DNA from: Acidobacteriota bacterium
GTDB taxonomy: Bacteria; Acidobacteriota; Vicinamibacteria; Marinacidobacterales; Marinacidobacteraceae
Assembly: GCA_022822745.1 (NCBI GenBank)
Contig: JAJEAO010000120.1
Span: 1-37,289, forward strand
Length of the DNA stretch: 37,289 nucleotides
Direction of reading: 5' to 3'
Positions 8,815-16,304 of the stretch are shown piece by piece. How positions within the stretch are numbered: the first letter of the stretch is position 1; each line of letters begins with the position of its first letter. The notes beneath the pieces are model-generated. The model was not told the origin of the DNA. It searched no databases and was given only the letters and a program-made list of their open reading frames with translations. The translations under genes were made by a program, and so were the position numbers.

Positions 8815-9293
8815 CGGCGAACCTCGGAGAGCTTGCCGAACTCTCGCGCGGCCCCGAGAACCGCCATCGTGGCGTCGGGGACCAATCCGGGAGGGAGGTC
8901 GTTCTCGCGGAAGTGCTGGTGCAGGCTGCGCGCGGTGTGGACGGCAGCCGCCACCCGTCGCGCGGTCCTCGGGTCGGTGGAGCGAATCAGGCGCACCAGG
9001 GCATTCGCGACGCCGAGCACATCGGCGTGGGTGGTGATCACGACGCCGTGGTGGGCGGCAGTCGCCTTGATCGCCTGGGCAAACGCGCCCCATGATTTCT
9101 CGGCTACCTGTAGGTAGTCGCCGCTCGCCACACAGTCCGACGCCACGCGGCGGTAGTGCGTCAGGTTGTCGAGGTACGTCGCACGGTGGCGCTCGGCATC
9201 CCGGGCGGAGAACGGCTCTCGCTGCATCGCGATCCGGGCGCCGCGCCGGATCGCCGCGTCGAGTTGCGGGAGTTCGAGGGTGGGGATCGTCAT
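8811..9293 (-). CDS. PaREP1-like (HEPN-like) small protein, paralogue 1
   Basis: Predicted 160-aa, all-helical soluble protein. The core (DYLQVAEKSWGAFAQAIKA, residues 59-77) matches the signature of the PaREP1 family, best known from hyperthermophilic archaea and of unknown function. A second conserved block is LHQHFRENDLPPGLV (124-138). It contains RSLHQH, which fits the RxxxxH pattern of HEPN ribonucleases, but the Arg is not kept in the other two paralogues. ATG at 9293 has GGGAGG 7-8 nt upstream and gives a length equal to paralogue 2. It aligns without gaps to both other copies, at 17 of 24 identities with paralogue 3 over residues 57-80. Its stop overlaps the CinA-like start. The family assignment is from memory of the motif. 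Confidence 0.7.
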   Translation of the reverse strand: MTIPTLELPQLDAAIRRGARIAMQREPFSARDAERHRATYLDNLTHYRRVASDCVASGDYLQVAEKSWGAFAQAIKATAAHHGVVITTHADVLGVANALVRLIRSTDPRTARRVAAAVHTARSLHQHFRENDLPPGLVPDATMAVLGAAREFGKLSEVRR

Positions 9294-9436
9294 GCCTTGC
9301 CTCCCCGTTCGGTCCGGGGCAGGGAGTCGTCGCATCGGGCTGCGAGGGACTCAGGGGTGTCGGTCAAGGTCTGATGAAGGCGCGGTCCAGGCGAGTGACA
9401 GCGTCGCGCCGCGATCGTAGCCCGGCAGCATCCACA

Positions 9437-9464
9437 GCGGTCTCCGCAGGCGCCTGCGGACCGC
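9437..9464 (-). terminator. Hairpin between PaREP1-like paralogues 2 and 1
   Basis: An inverted repeat (GCGGT..CCGCAGG / CCTGCGGACCGC, with a 2-nt bulge) only 5 nt past the stop of paralogue 2. There is no U-tract. It could be a weak terminator, an attenuator or an RNA-stability element that sets different levels for the upstream and downstream genes. A 176-bp spacer separates these two copies, against 28 bp between copies 3 and 2. Confidence 0.35.
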
Positions 9465-9469
9465 GGGCG

Positions 9470-9952
9470 TCAATCCGTCTCGCAGACGGCCGAGTCGAGA
9501 AGCGCGACGGCATCCATGACCTCGGCGACCAGCGAGGGCACGAAGTCCGACGGCAGGATGTCCTCGTGGAAGTGCTGGAGGAGCGTCTGGCCTGCCATGA
9601 AGCCGCGGTCCAGCGTGTTCCCGGCGGCCGCGTCCGCCTCGCGAACGTGCGACATGAGTCTCCAGGAGATGCGCACCAGATCCCTGTCCCAGGTGACCAG
9701 GACGCCTTCCGCAGCGCACACCGCCTGGATCGCGTTGGCGAATGACGCCCAGCTCTTCTTCGCCGCCAACCGGTGGTCGTCCTGCCGCAGGCACACGGCG
9801 GCGACCTTGCGGTCATAGGCGCCGTTCTCCCGGAAGCGAACCCGTCGGGTCGCTGCTTCGGTCGGGTCCAGGTCTCGTCCCTCCTCCGCCTCGGCCAGGG
9901 CGATGCGGATCCCCTCCCGGATCCGGGCAGGATCCAATGGCAAGTTCTTCAC
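9470..9952 (-). CDS. PaREP1-like (HEPN-like) small protein, paralogue 2
   Basis: Predicted 160 aa; the most diverged of the three copies. It keeps KKSWASFANAIQA (65-77) and LLQHFHEDILPSDFV (124-138) at exactly the same residue numbers as its neighbours. The RxxxxH-like Arg is absent. The start is read as GTG at 9952, with GGAG 6 nt upstream. This gives an N-terminus collinear with paralogues 1 and 3, whereas the longer ATG-initiated version would overlap paralogue 3 and add non-homologous sequence. It lies 28 bp after paralogue 3 and is probably co-transcribed with it. The basic charge of the core (AAKKSW against AAEKSW) may reflect a different partner, which is inference. Confidence 0.68.
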   Translation of the reverse strand: MKNLPLDPARIREGIRIALAEAEEGRDLDPTEAATRRVRFRENGAYDRKVAAVCLRQDDHRLAAKKSWASFANAIQAVCAAEGVLVTWDRDLVRISWRLMSHVREADAAAGNTLDRGFMAGQTLLQHFHEDILPSDFVPSLVAEVMDAVALLDSAVCETD

Positions 9953-9980
9953 CGGATTCTCCGATCGAGAGAGATGAGAT

Positions 9981-10466
9981 TCAGGCTGCCTCACGCCAGA
10001 AGCGGTTCTCGATGACGTCCAGGGCCGCCGCCACGTCTGCAGCAAGCGCGCAGACCAGATCGCGCGACAGGTGTTGCTCGTAGAAGTGCTGGTGCAGCGT
10101 GTTCGCCGCGGCCAGCCCATGCCTGACGCGATCCGCCGCGGTGGGATCCGTCTCCGCGATGATCTCCGCGAGGGCGTGGGCCACCCGGACGACCGCGAAG
10201 TGCGCCTTCAGCTCTCTCCCATGGAGGGCGCTGGCTGCCTTGACGGCCTGGGCGAAGGCGCCCCAGCTCTTCTCGGCCGCCTGCAGGTCGTCGTCCCGGG
10301 CGAGGCATTCCTCGGCTGCGGCCCGGAAGTGCGCCTCGCCATCCCGGTGGCGGGCGAACCGTTCGCCGGCGTCCTGCGGCGACAGCGCGGCGCTCTGCCT
10401 CGTGTTGCCGGCGGCGCTCCGGATGCGCTCGGCCACGCGCTTTCGCTCGACCTCGGAACGGCTCAT
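9981..10466 (-). CDS. PaREP1-like (HEPN-like) small protein, paralogue 3
   Basis: Predicted 161 aa. The core block DDDLQAAEKSWGAFAQAVKA (58-77) is the best match to the PaREP1 signature in this set. The second block is LHQHFYEQHLSRDLV (124-138). ATG at 10466 has GGGGAG 8 nt upstream. It is first in the three-gene array, 141 bp after the methyltransferase stop, so a promoter probably lies in that gap. It is clearly closer to paralogue 1 than to paralogue 2. There is no signal peptide, so it acts in the cytoplasm. The function is unknown. Confidence 0.7.
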   Translation of the reverse strand: MSRSEVERKRVAERIRSAAGNTRQSAALSPQDAGERFARHRDGEAHFRAAAEECLARDDDLQAAEKSWGAFAQAVKAASALHGRELKAHFAVVRVAHALAEIIAETDPTAADRVRHGLAAANTLHQHFYEQHLSRDLVCALAADVAAALDVIENRFWREAA

Positions 10467-10567
10467 GGATCGTGCTCCCCGGGCCTTCGGGCCTCGTCGT
10501 TCGGGAGCGTAGCGCGCTGGCGGGCTGCGCTGTCGATGCGGGGCGGGGACGCTACCGCGAGAACCGG

Positions 10568-10596
10568 CCCGGCGCGCCGGCGGATGGTGCGCCGGG
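10568..10596 (-). terminator. Hairpin after the methyltransferase gene
   Basis: Arms CCCGGCGC and GCGCCGGG (8 bp, perfect) around a 13-nt loop, 11 nt beyond the methyltransferase stop codon on the minus strand. No U-tract follows. It is a plausible boundary between the apaG-methyltransferase unit and the PaREP1-like array. Confidence 0.35.
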
Positions 10597-10607
10597 AGTG
10601 GGCTGGG

Positions 10608-11468
10608 TTACGGCTCGCTCACCAGGTAGGCGATCCAGGTCTCGTCCGCCGAGCCCTCGATGACCTCCTCGAAGACGCCGTTGCCTTCGCCGTTCTCGTC
10701 GGCGCCTTCCCACAGGACCGCTGTCCGTCGGAAGCCCGCCTCCGCGAGGATCTCCCGAAGTTCGGGTAGGGACCAGAACCGCCACTGGTAGCGGAACGCG
10801 TTGCGCAGGCGGCTTCCGTCGGGGAACTCGAAGTGGATGGCGCAGCGCATCCGGCCGCTGATCGGGTCGTAGGCGACCTGGTCCCACAGGAAGGTGAAGC
10901 CGTCCTCTTCGCGGGCGTACTCCTTTTCTTCGTGGCAGTCCGATCCTCCGTAGGCGTCGAGGAACAAGAGGCCGTCCGCGGTGAGCGCTTTCCGGGCGCG
11001 GCGGAAATAGGCGCGCATCCGATCGCGGGTCTCGAAGATCCAGTAACTGAAGTTCAACGCGGCGATGAGGTCCACGCGGGGCCCGTCGAAGTCCAGCACA
11101 TCGCTTCGCGCGAGCTGCACCCGCGCCCGCTCGGATCGGCTCAGCGCGGCGAGGTTGTGGCGGCGGCCCCACTCGAGAGGCTCCTCGGCGATGTCCACGC
11201 CGAGTACGCGACTCCCGGGGCGCCGCGCCGCCAGTTCGCACGCGAGCGCCGCGGTCCCGCAGAAGTCTTCCCGGAACGACCCGGCTCGGCGACCGCGCCG
11301 GCGGTGGAATTCGTCGTCGAGGAAGGCGGCGTCCGCGGGGGCGTCCTGAACCGAGTTCTGGTAGAGCTCGTACCGGTCCGCGCGGTCCGCGAGCGTCGGT
11401 CGGGGGCGCCGCCGACGCGCGCGCAGTGCGGGCCGGCCGAAAGCCGACGGCCGTCCGAGGGAACTCAG
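10608..11468 (-). CDS. Class I SAM-dependent methyltransferase with non-canonical start
   Basis: Predicted about 286 aa. The family signature is clear: ADRADRYELYQNSVQ, then SFREDFCGTAALACELAARR and VLGVDIAEEPLEWGRRHNL, a SAM-binding Rossmann core. Further on come ALNFSYWIFETRDRMRAYF and FLDAYGG. The methylated substrate is unknown. No ATG, GTG or TTG exists in frame between the conserved N-terminal block and well into the apaG gene. The start proposed is CTG at 11468, which overlaps the apaG stop as CTGA. A second in-frame CTG lies 42 nt further on. Homology requires the protein to begin before the ADRADRYELY block. The gene is therefore translationally coupled to apaG, or its start uses another rare codon. 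An assembly error removing a start codon is an alternative. Confidence 0.82.
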   Translation of the reverse strand: MSSLGRPSAFGRPALRARRRRPRPTLADRADRYELYQNSVQDAPADAAFLDDEFHRRRGRRAGSFREDFCGTAALACELAARRPGSRVLGVDIAEEPLEWGRRHNLAALSRSERARVQLARSDVLDFDGPRVDLIAALNFSYWIFETRDRMRAYFRRARKALTADGLLFLDAYGGSDCHEEKEYAREEDGFTFLWDQVAYDPISGRMRCAIHFEFPDGSRLRNAFRYQWRFWSLPELREILAEAGFRRTAVLWEGADENGEGNGVFEEVIEGSADETWIAYLVSEP

Positions 11469-11872
11469 TGGAGGGTGACGGGCTGGCTCAGGGTGAACGG
11501 CGCGATCTCGACCTCGAACTTCTTTCCGCCGGGGACTTCCATGACGTAACTGCCGCGCATCATCCCGAAGGGAGAGCGAAGCGGGCACCAGGAGGTGTAG
11601 CGGAACGACTCTCCGGGGACGAGGTACGGACGGGCGCCGACCACGCCGGGTCCACGCACCTCCTCGACGTGTTCGTCCCCGTGCTCGATCACCCAGTGGC
11701 GGCTCAGCAGCCGCACCATGTCCTGCGACTCGTTCGTGATCGCCACGTCGTACTGGAAGAGCCAGGCGGGCTGAGGCTGACGCCGTTCGTCGGCGAACCG
11801 CGCCTCGACATCCACTCGAATCCCGTGGGTCGTCGCGGTCGATGTGAAGGTCTTCTGCCGCACGGCTCGCAT
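11465..11872 (-). CDS. apaG: ApaG-domain protein
   Basis: Predicted 135 aa, near the usual 125-130 aa of ApaG. The fibronectin-III-like fold is shown by WLFQYDVAITNESQDMVRLL, SRHWVIEHGD, EVRGPGVVGARPYLVPGESF, YTSWCPLRSPFGMMRGSYVM and the closing EIAPFTL. ApaG proteins are small cytoplasmic proteins whose molecular role is still unclear in most bacteria. ATG at 11872 has no good Shine-Dalgarno sequence. A TACGAT hexamer overlaps that ATG and is followed 7 nt later by an in-frame GTG, so a leaderless start at the GTG (two codons in) is possible. The stop overlaps the methyltransferase start. Confidence 0.9.
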   Translation of the reverse strand: MRAVRQKTFTSTATTHGIRVDVEARFADERRQPQPAWLFQYDVAITNESQDMVRLLSRHWVIEHGDEHVEEVRGPGVVGARPYLVPGESFRYTSWCPLRSPFGMMRGSYVMEVPGGKKFEVEIAPFTLSQPVTLH

Positions 11873-11938
11873 CGTAGCACGGTGACAGCGGCCGAACCCG
11901 GCCGGACGCGCCCGCCACGACACCCTCCGGAAGGGGAG

Positions 11939-11962
11939 ATCCATGGTCGTATCCATGGTCGT
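11939..11962. repeat. 12-bp tandem direct repeat containing CCATGG
   Basis: ATCCATGGTCGT occurs twice back to back. Each copy contains the palindrome CCATGG, so the pair could be a double half-site for a dimeric regulator. It stands 67-90 bp upstream of the apaG start and directly beside an 18-bp palindrome. Confidence 0.6.
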
Positions 11963-11963
11963 A

Positions 11964-11981
11964 CTCGATGGGCCCATCGAG
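11964..11981. promoter_or_regulatory. Perfect 18-bp palindrome, candidate operator
   Basis: CTCGATGGGCCCATCGAG is identical to its reverse complement. It sits in the divergent region about 90 bp upstream of apaG, two bases after the 12-bp direct repeat. With no loop it is more likely a protein-binding site than an RNA hairpin. The regulator is unknown. Confidence 0.45.
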
Positions 11982-12240
11982 CGATCCTGCCGACCCCGAT
12001 CTCGCGTTCCGAAGCCTCCCGACTCGCGGATCTCGGAGCGGATGAACCGGCGCCCGGAGCCCGCCGCGCCGGATGCGGGACGCGGCGTTCCTCGCGGGGA
12101 GCCGAAGTCCACGGGAGATGGAGCCGATCGCATGCCCTCCGCTCCGACCGCTCCCGGGCCGGGGCGTTCCCGGCGTGGAAGCTGCGATGGCAGGCGAGCA
12201 GGCCGAGGTCGGGACGGCGACTGCGGGTAGGGTTCGCGGC

Positions 12241-14241
12241 ATGATGCGGGCGCGCGCGGCGGTCCCGGCTCTCGGGCTGTTCGCGGTCCTGGGGGCGAGT
12301 GGCCCGGTTCGGGCCCTGGAAGGGGCGCTCGAAGGGGAGCGCCTGATCGTCCTCGGGCTGGACGGGGCGGCGCACCATCTCGTGCTCGAATTCCTCGACG
12401 CCGGCGAGCTTCCCAACTTCGCCCGGCTGCGCGCGGAGGGCGCCTTCGCGGACGGGATGATCACCGCGTTTCCGTCGAAGACGGCGGCCTCCTTCGCGAT
12501 GATCTGGACCGGGCTGCCCGGGAGTCGCACCGGGATCACCGGGAACGCGGTTCTGGCCGAGCCTCCCGAGTCGCATTCGCTCCTCGATACCCGCAGCGGG
12601 TTTTCCGCCGAGCTGCTCCGCGCCGACCCTCTCTGGACCCGCGTCGCCCGCGCCGGCGGAACCGCGGTGGCGCTCCACACGACCCACACCTACCCGCTGG
12701 AGTCCGCGTTCCGGCGCCTGGACGCGGCGGGCCGGGAACGCCTGTCCGTGCTGACCGGCTACGGGGATCTCCGGCTCGCTCCGGAAGTCCTGCGGGAGGC
12801 GACGCACCCGCTTCTCGATCCGGCCGATACTCCCTCCGGCGCCGAGGCGGCCTTCCGGTTCCGGGTGGGGGAGAGCGCGTTTCTCGGGGTCTTCCTCGAC
12901 GACGCCCGGGTCGAGGGGGCGGGGTGGGACACGTTCGCCGTCCTGCCGGATCCGCCTCCGGAGCGTCCGGTGTTCCTGGCCCGCGTTCCGGTCGGAGACC
13001 GGGGCGGCTTCTCCACATCGCTCGGCGCCGCCGCGGCAACGGCTGGAGGCCGGGTGGAGTTCGCCGTGCGGGCCTTCGCGGCCGACGCCGGAGGGGCGGT
13101 CGGGACGCCCCGATTCCTGGTCCTGCGGACCGGCGCGAGCGAGACCGCCTTCCACCCCGCCGGCGGCTGGGGGGCAGGGGGCTGGACCGGACGGCTCGGC
13201 CCTCCCGCGTGGCCCCGGACGCTGGGCGCTCCCGACTACGTCTCCGGGCGACTCGGCCCCACCCACCTCGCGGGCGGCGAGGGCCTGGCGGAGGAGCGGC
13301 TCCTCGAGATCGCGGCGCACCTCGCCGACGCGCTCCTGCTCCATCTCGAGGCCGCCACCCGGATCCCGCAGTGGAACTTCATCGCGCTCTACTTCGGCGT
13401 GGCGGACGAGATGGGCCACCTCCTATACGGCCTGCTCGATGAGCGCCTCCCTTCGCACGATCCCGAACTCGCGGCGCGGCTGCGACCCGTGCTCGGCGGG
13501 GCGTTCGCGGAAGCGGATCGAGTGCTCGGACGGGTGCTGGAGCGCGCCGAAGCAGCGGGGGCGCATGTCCTGGTCGTCAGCGATCACGGGATGGCGGGCA
13601 CGGATCGCCGGGTGCACGTCAACACCGCGCTCGAACGCGCCGGCCTTCTCGAGTTCGCCGAGGACGGTCGGCCCGATCTCTCCCGGACCCGCGCCATGCT
13701 GCTCACCACCGGCGACGGCAGCGTCGCCGTGAACCGCGCCTCCCGTGAACAGGGGATCGTGTCCGAGACGGAGGCGCCCGGCGTTCTGGCCGCGGTCCGG
13801 GAGGCGCTCCTCGGGATCCGGGGTCTCGACGGGGAACCGGTGGTCACCGGATTCCTCGAGGCCTCGGGCGACGGCGTGATCCGCCCGGGCGGCGCCTCGA
13901 CCGGGGAGCTGTTCCCGACCGTGGCTCCCGGTTTCGTGCTGTCGCCGCTCCCGGGCGCAGAGGTCGTGACCGAAGCCCGACCGGCCGGCAACCACGGCTT
14001 CCTGCCCACCCGCCGCGACATGCTGGGCGTCCTGGCCGGATGGGGTCCGCGGATCCCCGCCGGCGCGCGGTGGCCCCGCGCCAGCGCGCTGGACGTGGCG
14101 CCCACCGCCCTCGATCTGCTCGATCTGGCGCCGGATCCCGAGTTGCCCGGCCGCTCGCTGTTCGGGGGCCGCGCCATCGTTCCGACGAGCCCGGCGTCCT
14201 CCGGAGAGAGCGCGGGAACGGAACGTTCGCCGCGGCGTTAG
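12241..14241 (+). CDS. Exported alkaline-phosphatase-superfamily protein (phosphodiesterase/nucleotide pyrophosphatase-like)
   Basis: Predicted 666 aa, with a signal peptide after a doubled ATG (12241/12244). The metal-binding pattern of the superfamily is present. LIVLGLDGAAHH gives Asp41, and AFPSKTAASF near 76-85 is the nucleophile region, probably Thr81. GVADEMGHLLYG gives Asp389 and His393, VVSDHGMAG gives Asp448 and His449, and GNHGF gives His585. These fit a two-zinc type I phosphodiesterase (AP2Ea/PF01663-like). The substrate is unknown; a beta-rich insert lies between about residues 200 and 340. The protein is probably periplasmic or lipid-facing. The adaptor gene starts 8 nt after the stop, so it heads a plus-strand operon. 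Earlier in-frame ATGs give a long Arg/Pro-rich leader and were rejected. Confidence 0.85.
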   Translation: MMRARAAVPALGLFAVLGASGPVRALEGALEGERLIVLGLDGAAHHLVLEFLDAGELPNFARLRAEGAFADGMITAFPSKTAASFAMIWTGLPGSRTGITGNAVLAEPPESHSLLDTRSGFSAELLRADPLWTRVARAGGTAVALHTTHTYPLESAFRRLDAAGRERLSVLTGYGDLRLAPEVLREATHPLLDPADTPSGAEAAFRFRVGESAFLGVFLDDARVEGAGWDTFAVLPDPPPERPVFLARVPVGDRGGFSTSLGAAAATAGGRVEFAVRAFAADAGGAVGTPRFLVLRTGASETAFHPAGGWGAGGWTGRLGPPAWPRTLGAPDYVSGRLGPTHLAGGEGLAEERLLEIAAHLADALLLHLEAATRIPQWNFIALYFGVADEMGHLLYGLLDERLPSHDPELAARLRPVLGGAFAEADRVLGRVLERAEAAGAHVLVVSDHGMAGTDRRVHVNTALERAGLLEFAEDGRPDLSRTRAMLLTTGDGSVAVNRASREQGIVSETEAPGVLAAVREALLGIRGLDGEPVVTGFLEASGDGVIRPGGASTGELFPTVAPGFVLSPLPGAEVVTEARPAGNHGFLPTRRDMLGVLAGWGPRIPAGARWPRASALDVAPTALDLLDLAPDPELPGRSLFGGRAIVPTSPASSGESAGTERSPRR

Positions 14242-14249
14242 CGGAACCG

Positions 14250-15503
14250 ATGGACATTGCGCGGGAGGGCGCCCGGGAAGCCCGCCGGCGCCGTCGGTTC
14301 GCGATCGCCGGGGCGGGGGCCGTGGTCGTCGTCGCGCTGGTGGTCTTCGCGCTCCGGCTCGATCCGGCGGTTCCCGCCGTGGATCGCGACGCCGTGTTCG
14401 TGGACACCGTGCGCCGCGGCGAGATGGTGCTCGGGGTCCGGGGCCCGGGAACGCTGGCGCCGGTCGAGGTGCGCCGGATCGCGGCGTCCGGCCCCGGTCG
14501 GGTGGTCCGCGTCCACGCGCTGCCCGGAGTGCGGGTCCAGCCGGACACGGTGATCCTGACCCTGGAGAACCGCGAGGCCGCCCAGGCGCTGGAGAGCGCG
14601 GAACTCGAGCTTGCGGCCGCCGAGGCCGCGCTCGACGACCGCCGGGTGCGGCTCCGCCGCCAGGTCCTGACCCAGCGATCGCGGCTGGCCACGGTGCAAG
14701 CGGAGGCGCGCCAGGCGGCGCTCGACGCCGAGGCGGACCGGCAGATCCACGCCGAGGGGATCATCGGACGCATCGCGCTGGAGGACAGCGAGAGCGCGGC
14801 GGCGGATCTGGAGGAGCGCGCGGGGCGGGAGGCGCGGCGGCTCGCACTCGCGGAGGCGGTGGCGGCGGCGGAGATGGAAGCCGAGGCCGCCCGCGTCGAG
14901 CGGTTGCGGGCGGCCGCCCGGCTTCGCCGGGAAGATGTCGCCCGCCTCGAAGTGCGGGCGGGCATCGCGGGCGTGGTCCAGGAGATCGCGGTGGAGGCCG
15001 GCCAGCAGGTCGCCGCCGGCGAGGATCTCGCCCGGGTGGCCGAGCCGGCGCGACTCAAGGCGGAACTCCGGATCGCGGAAGTCCAGGCGAAGGACATCGA
15101 GGTCGGGCAGCCGGCGCGGGTGGACACGCGCGCCGGGGTCGTCCTCGGGGAGGTCGCGCGGGTGGATCCGCAGGTCACCGACGGCGCCGTGACCGTGGAC
15201 GTCCGGCTCGACGGCCCGCTGCCCCGAGGGGCGCGCAGCGACCTCTCGGTGGACGGACTGGTCGAGATCGCCCGGCTGGAGGACGCGCTGCATGTGGGGC
15301 GGCCGGCGTTCGGATCGGAGGGGGACACCGTGGATCTCTTTCGGGTGCTCCCGGGCGAGGACCACGCGGTCCGCACCCCGGTGCTCCTCGGACGAGCCTC
15401 GGTCAACCTGGTCCAGGTGCTCGAAGGCCTCGCGGAGGGGGATGCGGTGGTGCTTTCGGACGCTTCCGCGTGGGAAGGGCGCGACCGGATCCGGCTCCGG
15501 TGA
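14250..15503 (+). CDS. HlyD/MacA-type periplasmic adaptor subunit
   Basis: Predicted 417 aa. One N-terminal membrane segment (about 17-37, AIAGAGAVVVVALVVFALRL) follows a basic cytoplasmic start. A lipoyl-like half domain comes next (GTLAPVEVRRIAASGPGRVV). A long Ala/Glu/Arg-rich coiled coil spans about 110-230, and the second lipoyl half is AGIAGVVQEIAVEAGQQVAAGEDL. Beta-barrel and membrane-proximal domains close the protein (ARVDPQVTDGAVTVDVRLDG). This is the domain order of RND/ABC adaptors such as MacA. It should bridge an inner-membrane transporter and the outer membrane. It follows the phosphatase-like gene by 8 nt and precedes the ABC ATPase gene by 62 nt, but no permease gene is in the window. 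Confidence 0.87.
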   Translation: MDIAREGAREARRRRRFAIAGAGAVVVVALVVFALRLDPAVPAVDRDAVFVDTVRRGEMVLGVRGPGTLAPVEVRRIAASGPGRVVRVHALPGVRVQPDTVILTLENREAAQALESAELELAAAEAALDDRRVRLRRQVLTQRSRLATVQAEARQAALDAEADRQIHAEGIIGRIALEDSESAAADLEERAGREARRLALAEAVAAAEMEAEAARVERLRAAARLRREDVARLEVRAGIAGVVQEIAVEAGQQVAAGEDLARVAEPARLKAELRIAEVQAKDIEVGQPARVDTRAGVVLGEVARVDPQVTDGAVTVDVRLDGPLPRGARSDLSVDGLVEIARLEDALHVGRPAFGSEGDTVDLFRVLPGEDHAVRTPVLLGRASVNLVQVLEGLAEGDAVVLSDASAWEGRDRIRLR

Positions 15504-15565
15504 GCCGACGGGGTCGAGGAGATCGACAGGAAGGGCCGCGCGAGAGCCGGACCCGAGGAGGACAG

Positions 15566-16252
15566 ATGGCCGAGACCGTCATCGAATTGAAGGAGATCAG
15601 CAGGATCTTCACGACCGACGAGGTGGAGACCCACGCCCTGTCGGAGGTCAGCCTGCGGCTCGACCGCGGCGAGTACGTCGCGATCGCCGGTCCCTCCGGG
15701 TGCGGCAAGTCCACGCTGCTGTCCATCCTCGGACTCCTCGATACGCCGAATGCCGGGGAATACCGGCTGAACGGACGCTCGGTGGCGAACCTCGGCCTCT
15801 CCGAACGGGCCCGGATCCGAAACCGCGAGGTCGGGTTCATCTTCCAGGCGTTCAACCTCATCGGGGATCTGACCGTGTCCGACAACGTGGAGCTGCCGCT
15901 GGTGTACCGGGGAACGCCGTCCGCGGAGCGGAAGCGCCGCACCGCCGCCGCCCTCGAGCGGGTGGGGATGACCCACCGGGCGCGGCACTACCCCTCGCAG
16001 CTCTCCGGCGGGCAGCAGCAGCGGGTCGCGGTGGCGCGCGCGGTCGTGGGGGAGCCGTCCATCCTGCTCGCCGACGAGCCCACCGGAAACCTCGACTCGA
16101 CGAACGGCTCCGAGGTCATGGACATGCTCGACGCGCTTCACGAGAACGGGGCCACGATCTGCATGGTGACCCACGATCCCCGCTACGCCGACCGCGCCGA
16201 TCGGACGATCCACCTGCTCGATGGTCGGATCGTGGATGACGGCGCGGAGTAG
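15566..16252 (+). CDS. ABC transporter ATP-binding protein, MacB/LolD type
   Basis: Predicted 228 aa, a complete ABC ATPase. Walker A is GPSGCGKST (42-50), the Q-loop is FIFQAFNLI, the signature is [14 protein letters not shown] (146-159), Walker B is [14 protein letters not shown] and the H-loop is MVTHD. Length and motifs place it with LolD, MacB and FtsE, which drive mechanotransmission rather than classical transport. ATG at 15566 has a good GAGGAG Shine-Dalgarno sequence. It is the last gene of the phosphatase-adaptor-ATPase run. The expected FtsX/MacB-like permease is not adjacent. The partner may be encoded elsewhere, and the ATPase and adaptor probably serve the same complex. Confidence 0.93.
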   Translation: MAETVIELKEISRIFTTDEVETHALSEVSLRLDRGEYVAIAGPSGCGKSTLLSILGLLDTPNAGEYRLNGRSVANLGLSERARIRNREVGFIFQAFNLIGDLTVSDNVELPLVYRGTPSAERKRRTAAALERVGMTHRARHYPSQLSGGQQQRVAVARAVVGEPSILLADEPTGNLDSTNGSEVMDMLDALHENGATICMVTHDPRYADRADRTIHLLDGRIVDDGAE

Positions 16253-16304
16253 CCGGCGAGCGCCCGAACCGGTCGTCGGGCGCTTTCCCGGCGCTCCGGC
16301 CCCG

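Larger units (their letters stand above)
11873..12240. other. Divergent intergenic region with palindrome and direct repeats
   Basis: A 368-bp region between the divergent apaG and phosphatase-superfamily genes. No credible gene is visible: open frames here are Arg/Pro-rich extensions of the flanking genes. The half next to apaG contains a 12-bp direct repeat and an 18-bp palindrome (separate entries). I see nothing in the remaining 250 bp. Confidence 0.5.

Noticed and set aside
8811-10466. Calling the three paralogues HEPN ribonuclease toxins
   Set aside because: The RxxxxH-like Arg is present only in copy 1 and no paired nucleotidyltransferase antitoxin is adjacent, so a toxin label is not supported.
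12073-12240. Upstream in-frame extension of the phosphatase-like gene
   Set aside because: The extension is Arg/Pro/Gly-rich and would bury the signal peptide in the protein. The ATG pair at 12241/12244 gives a clean N-terminus.
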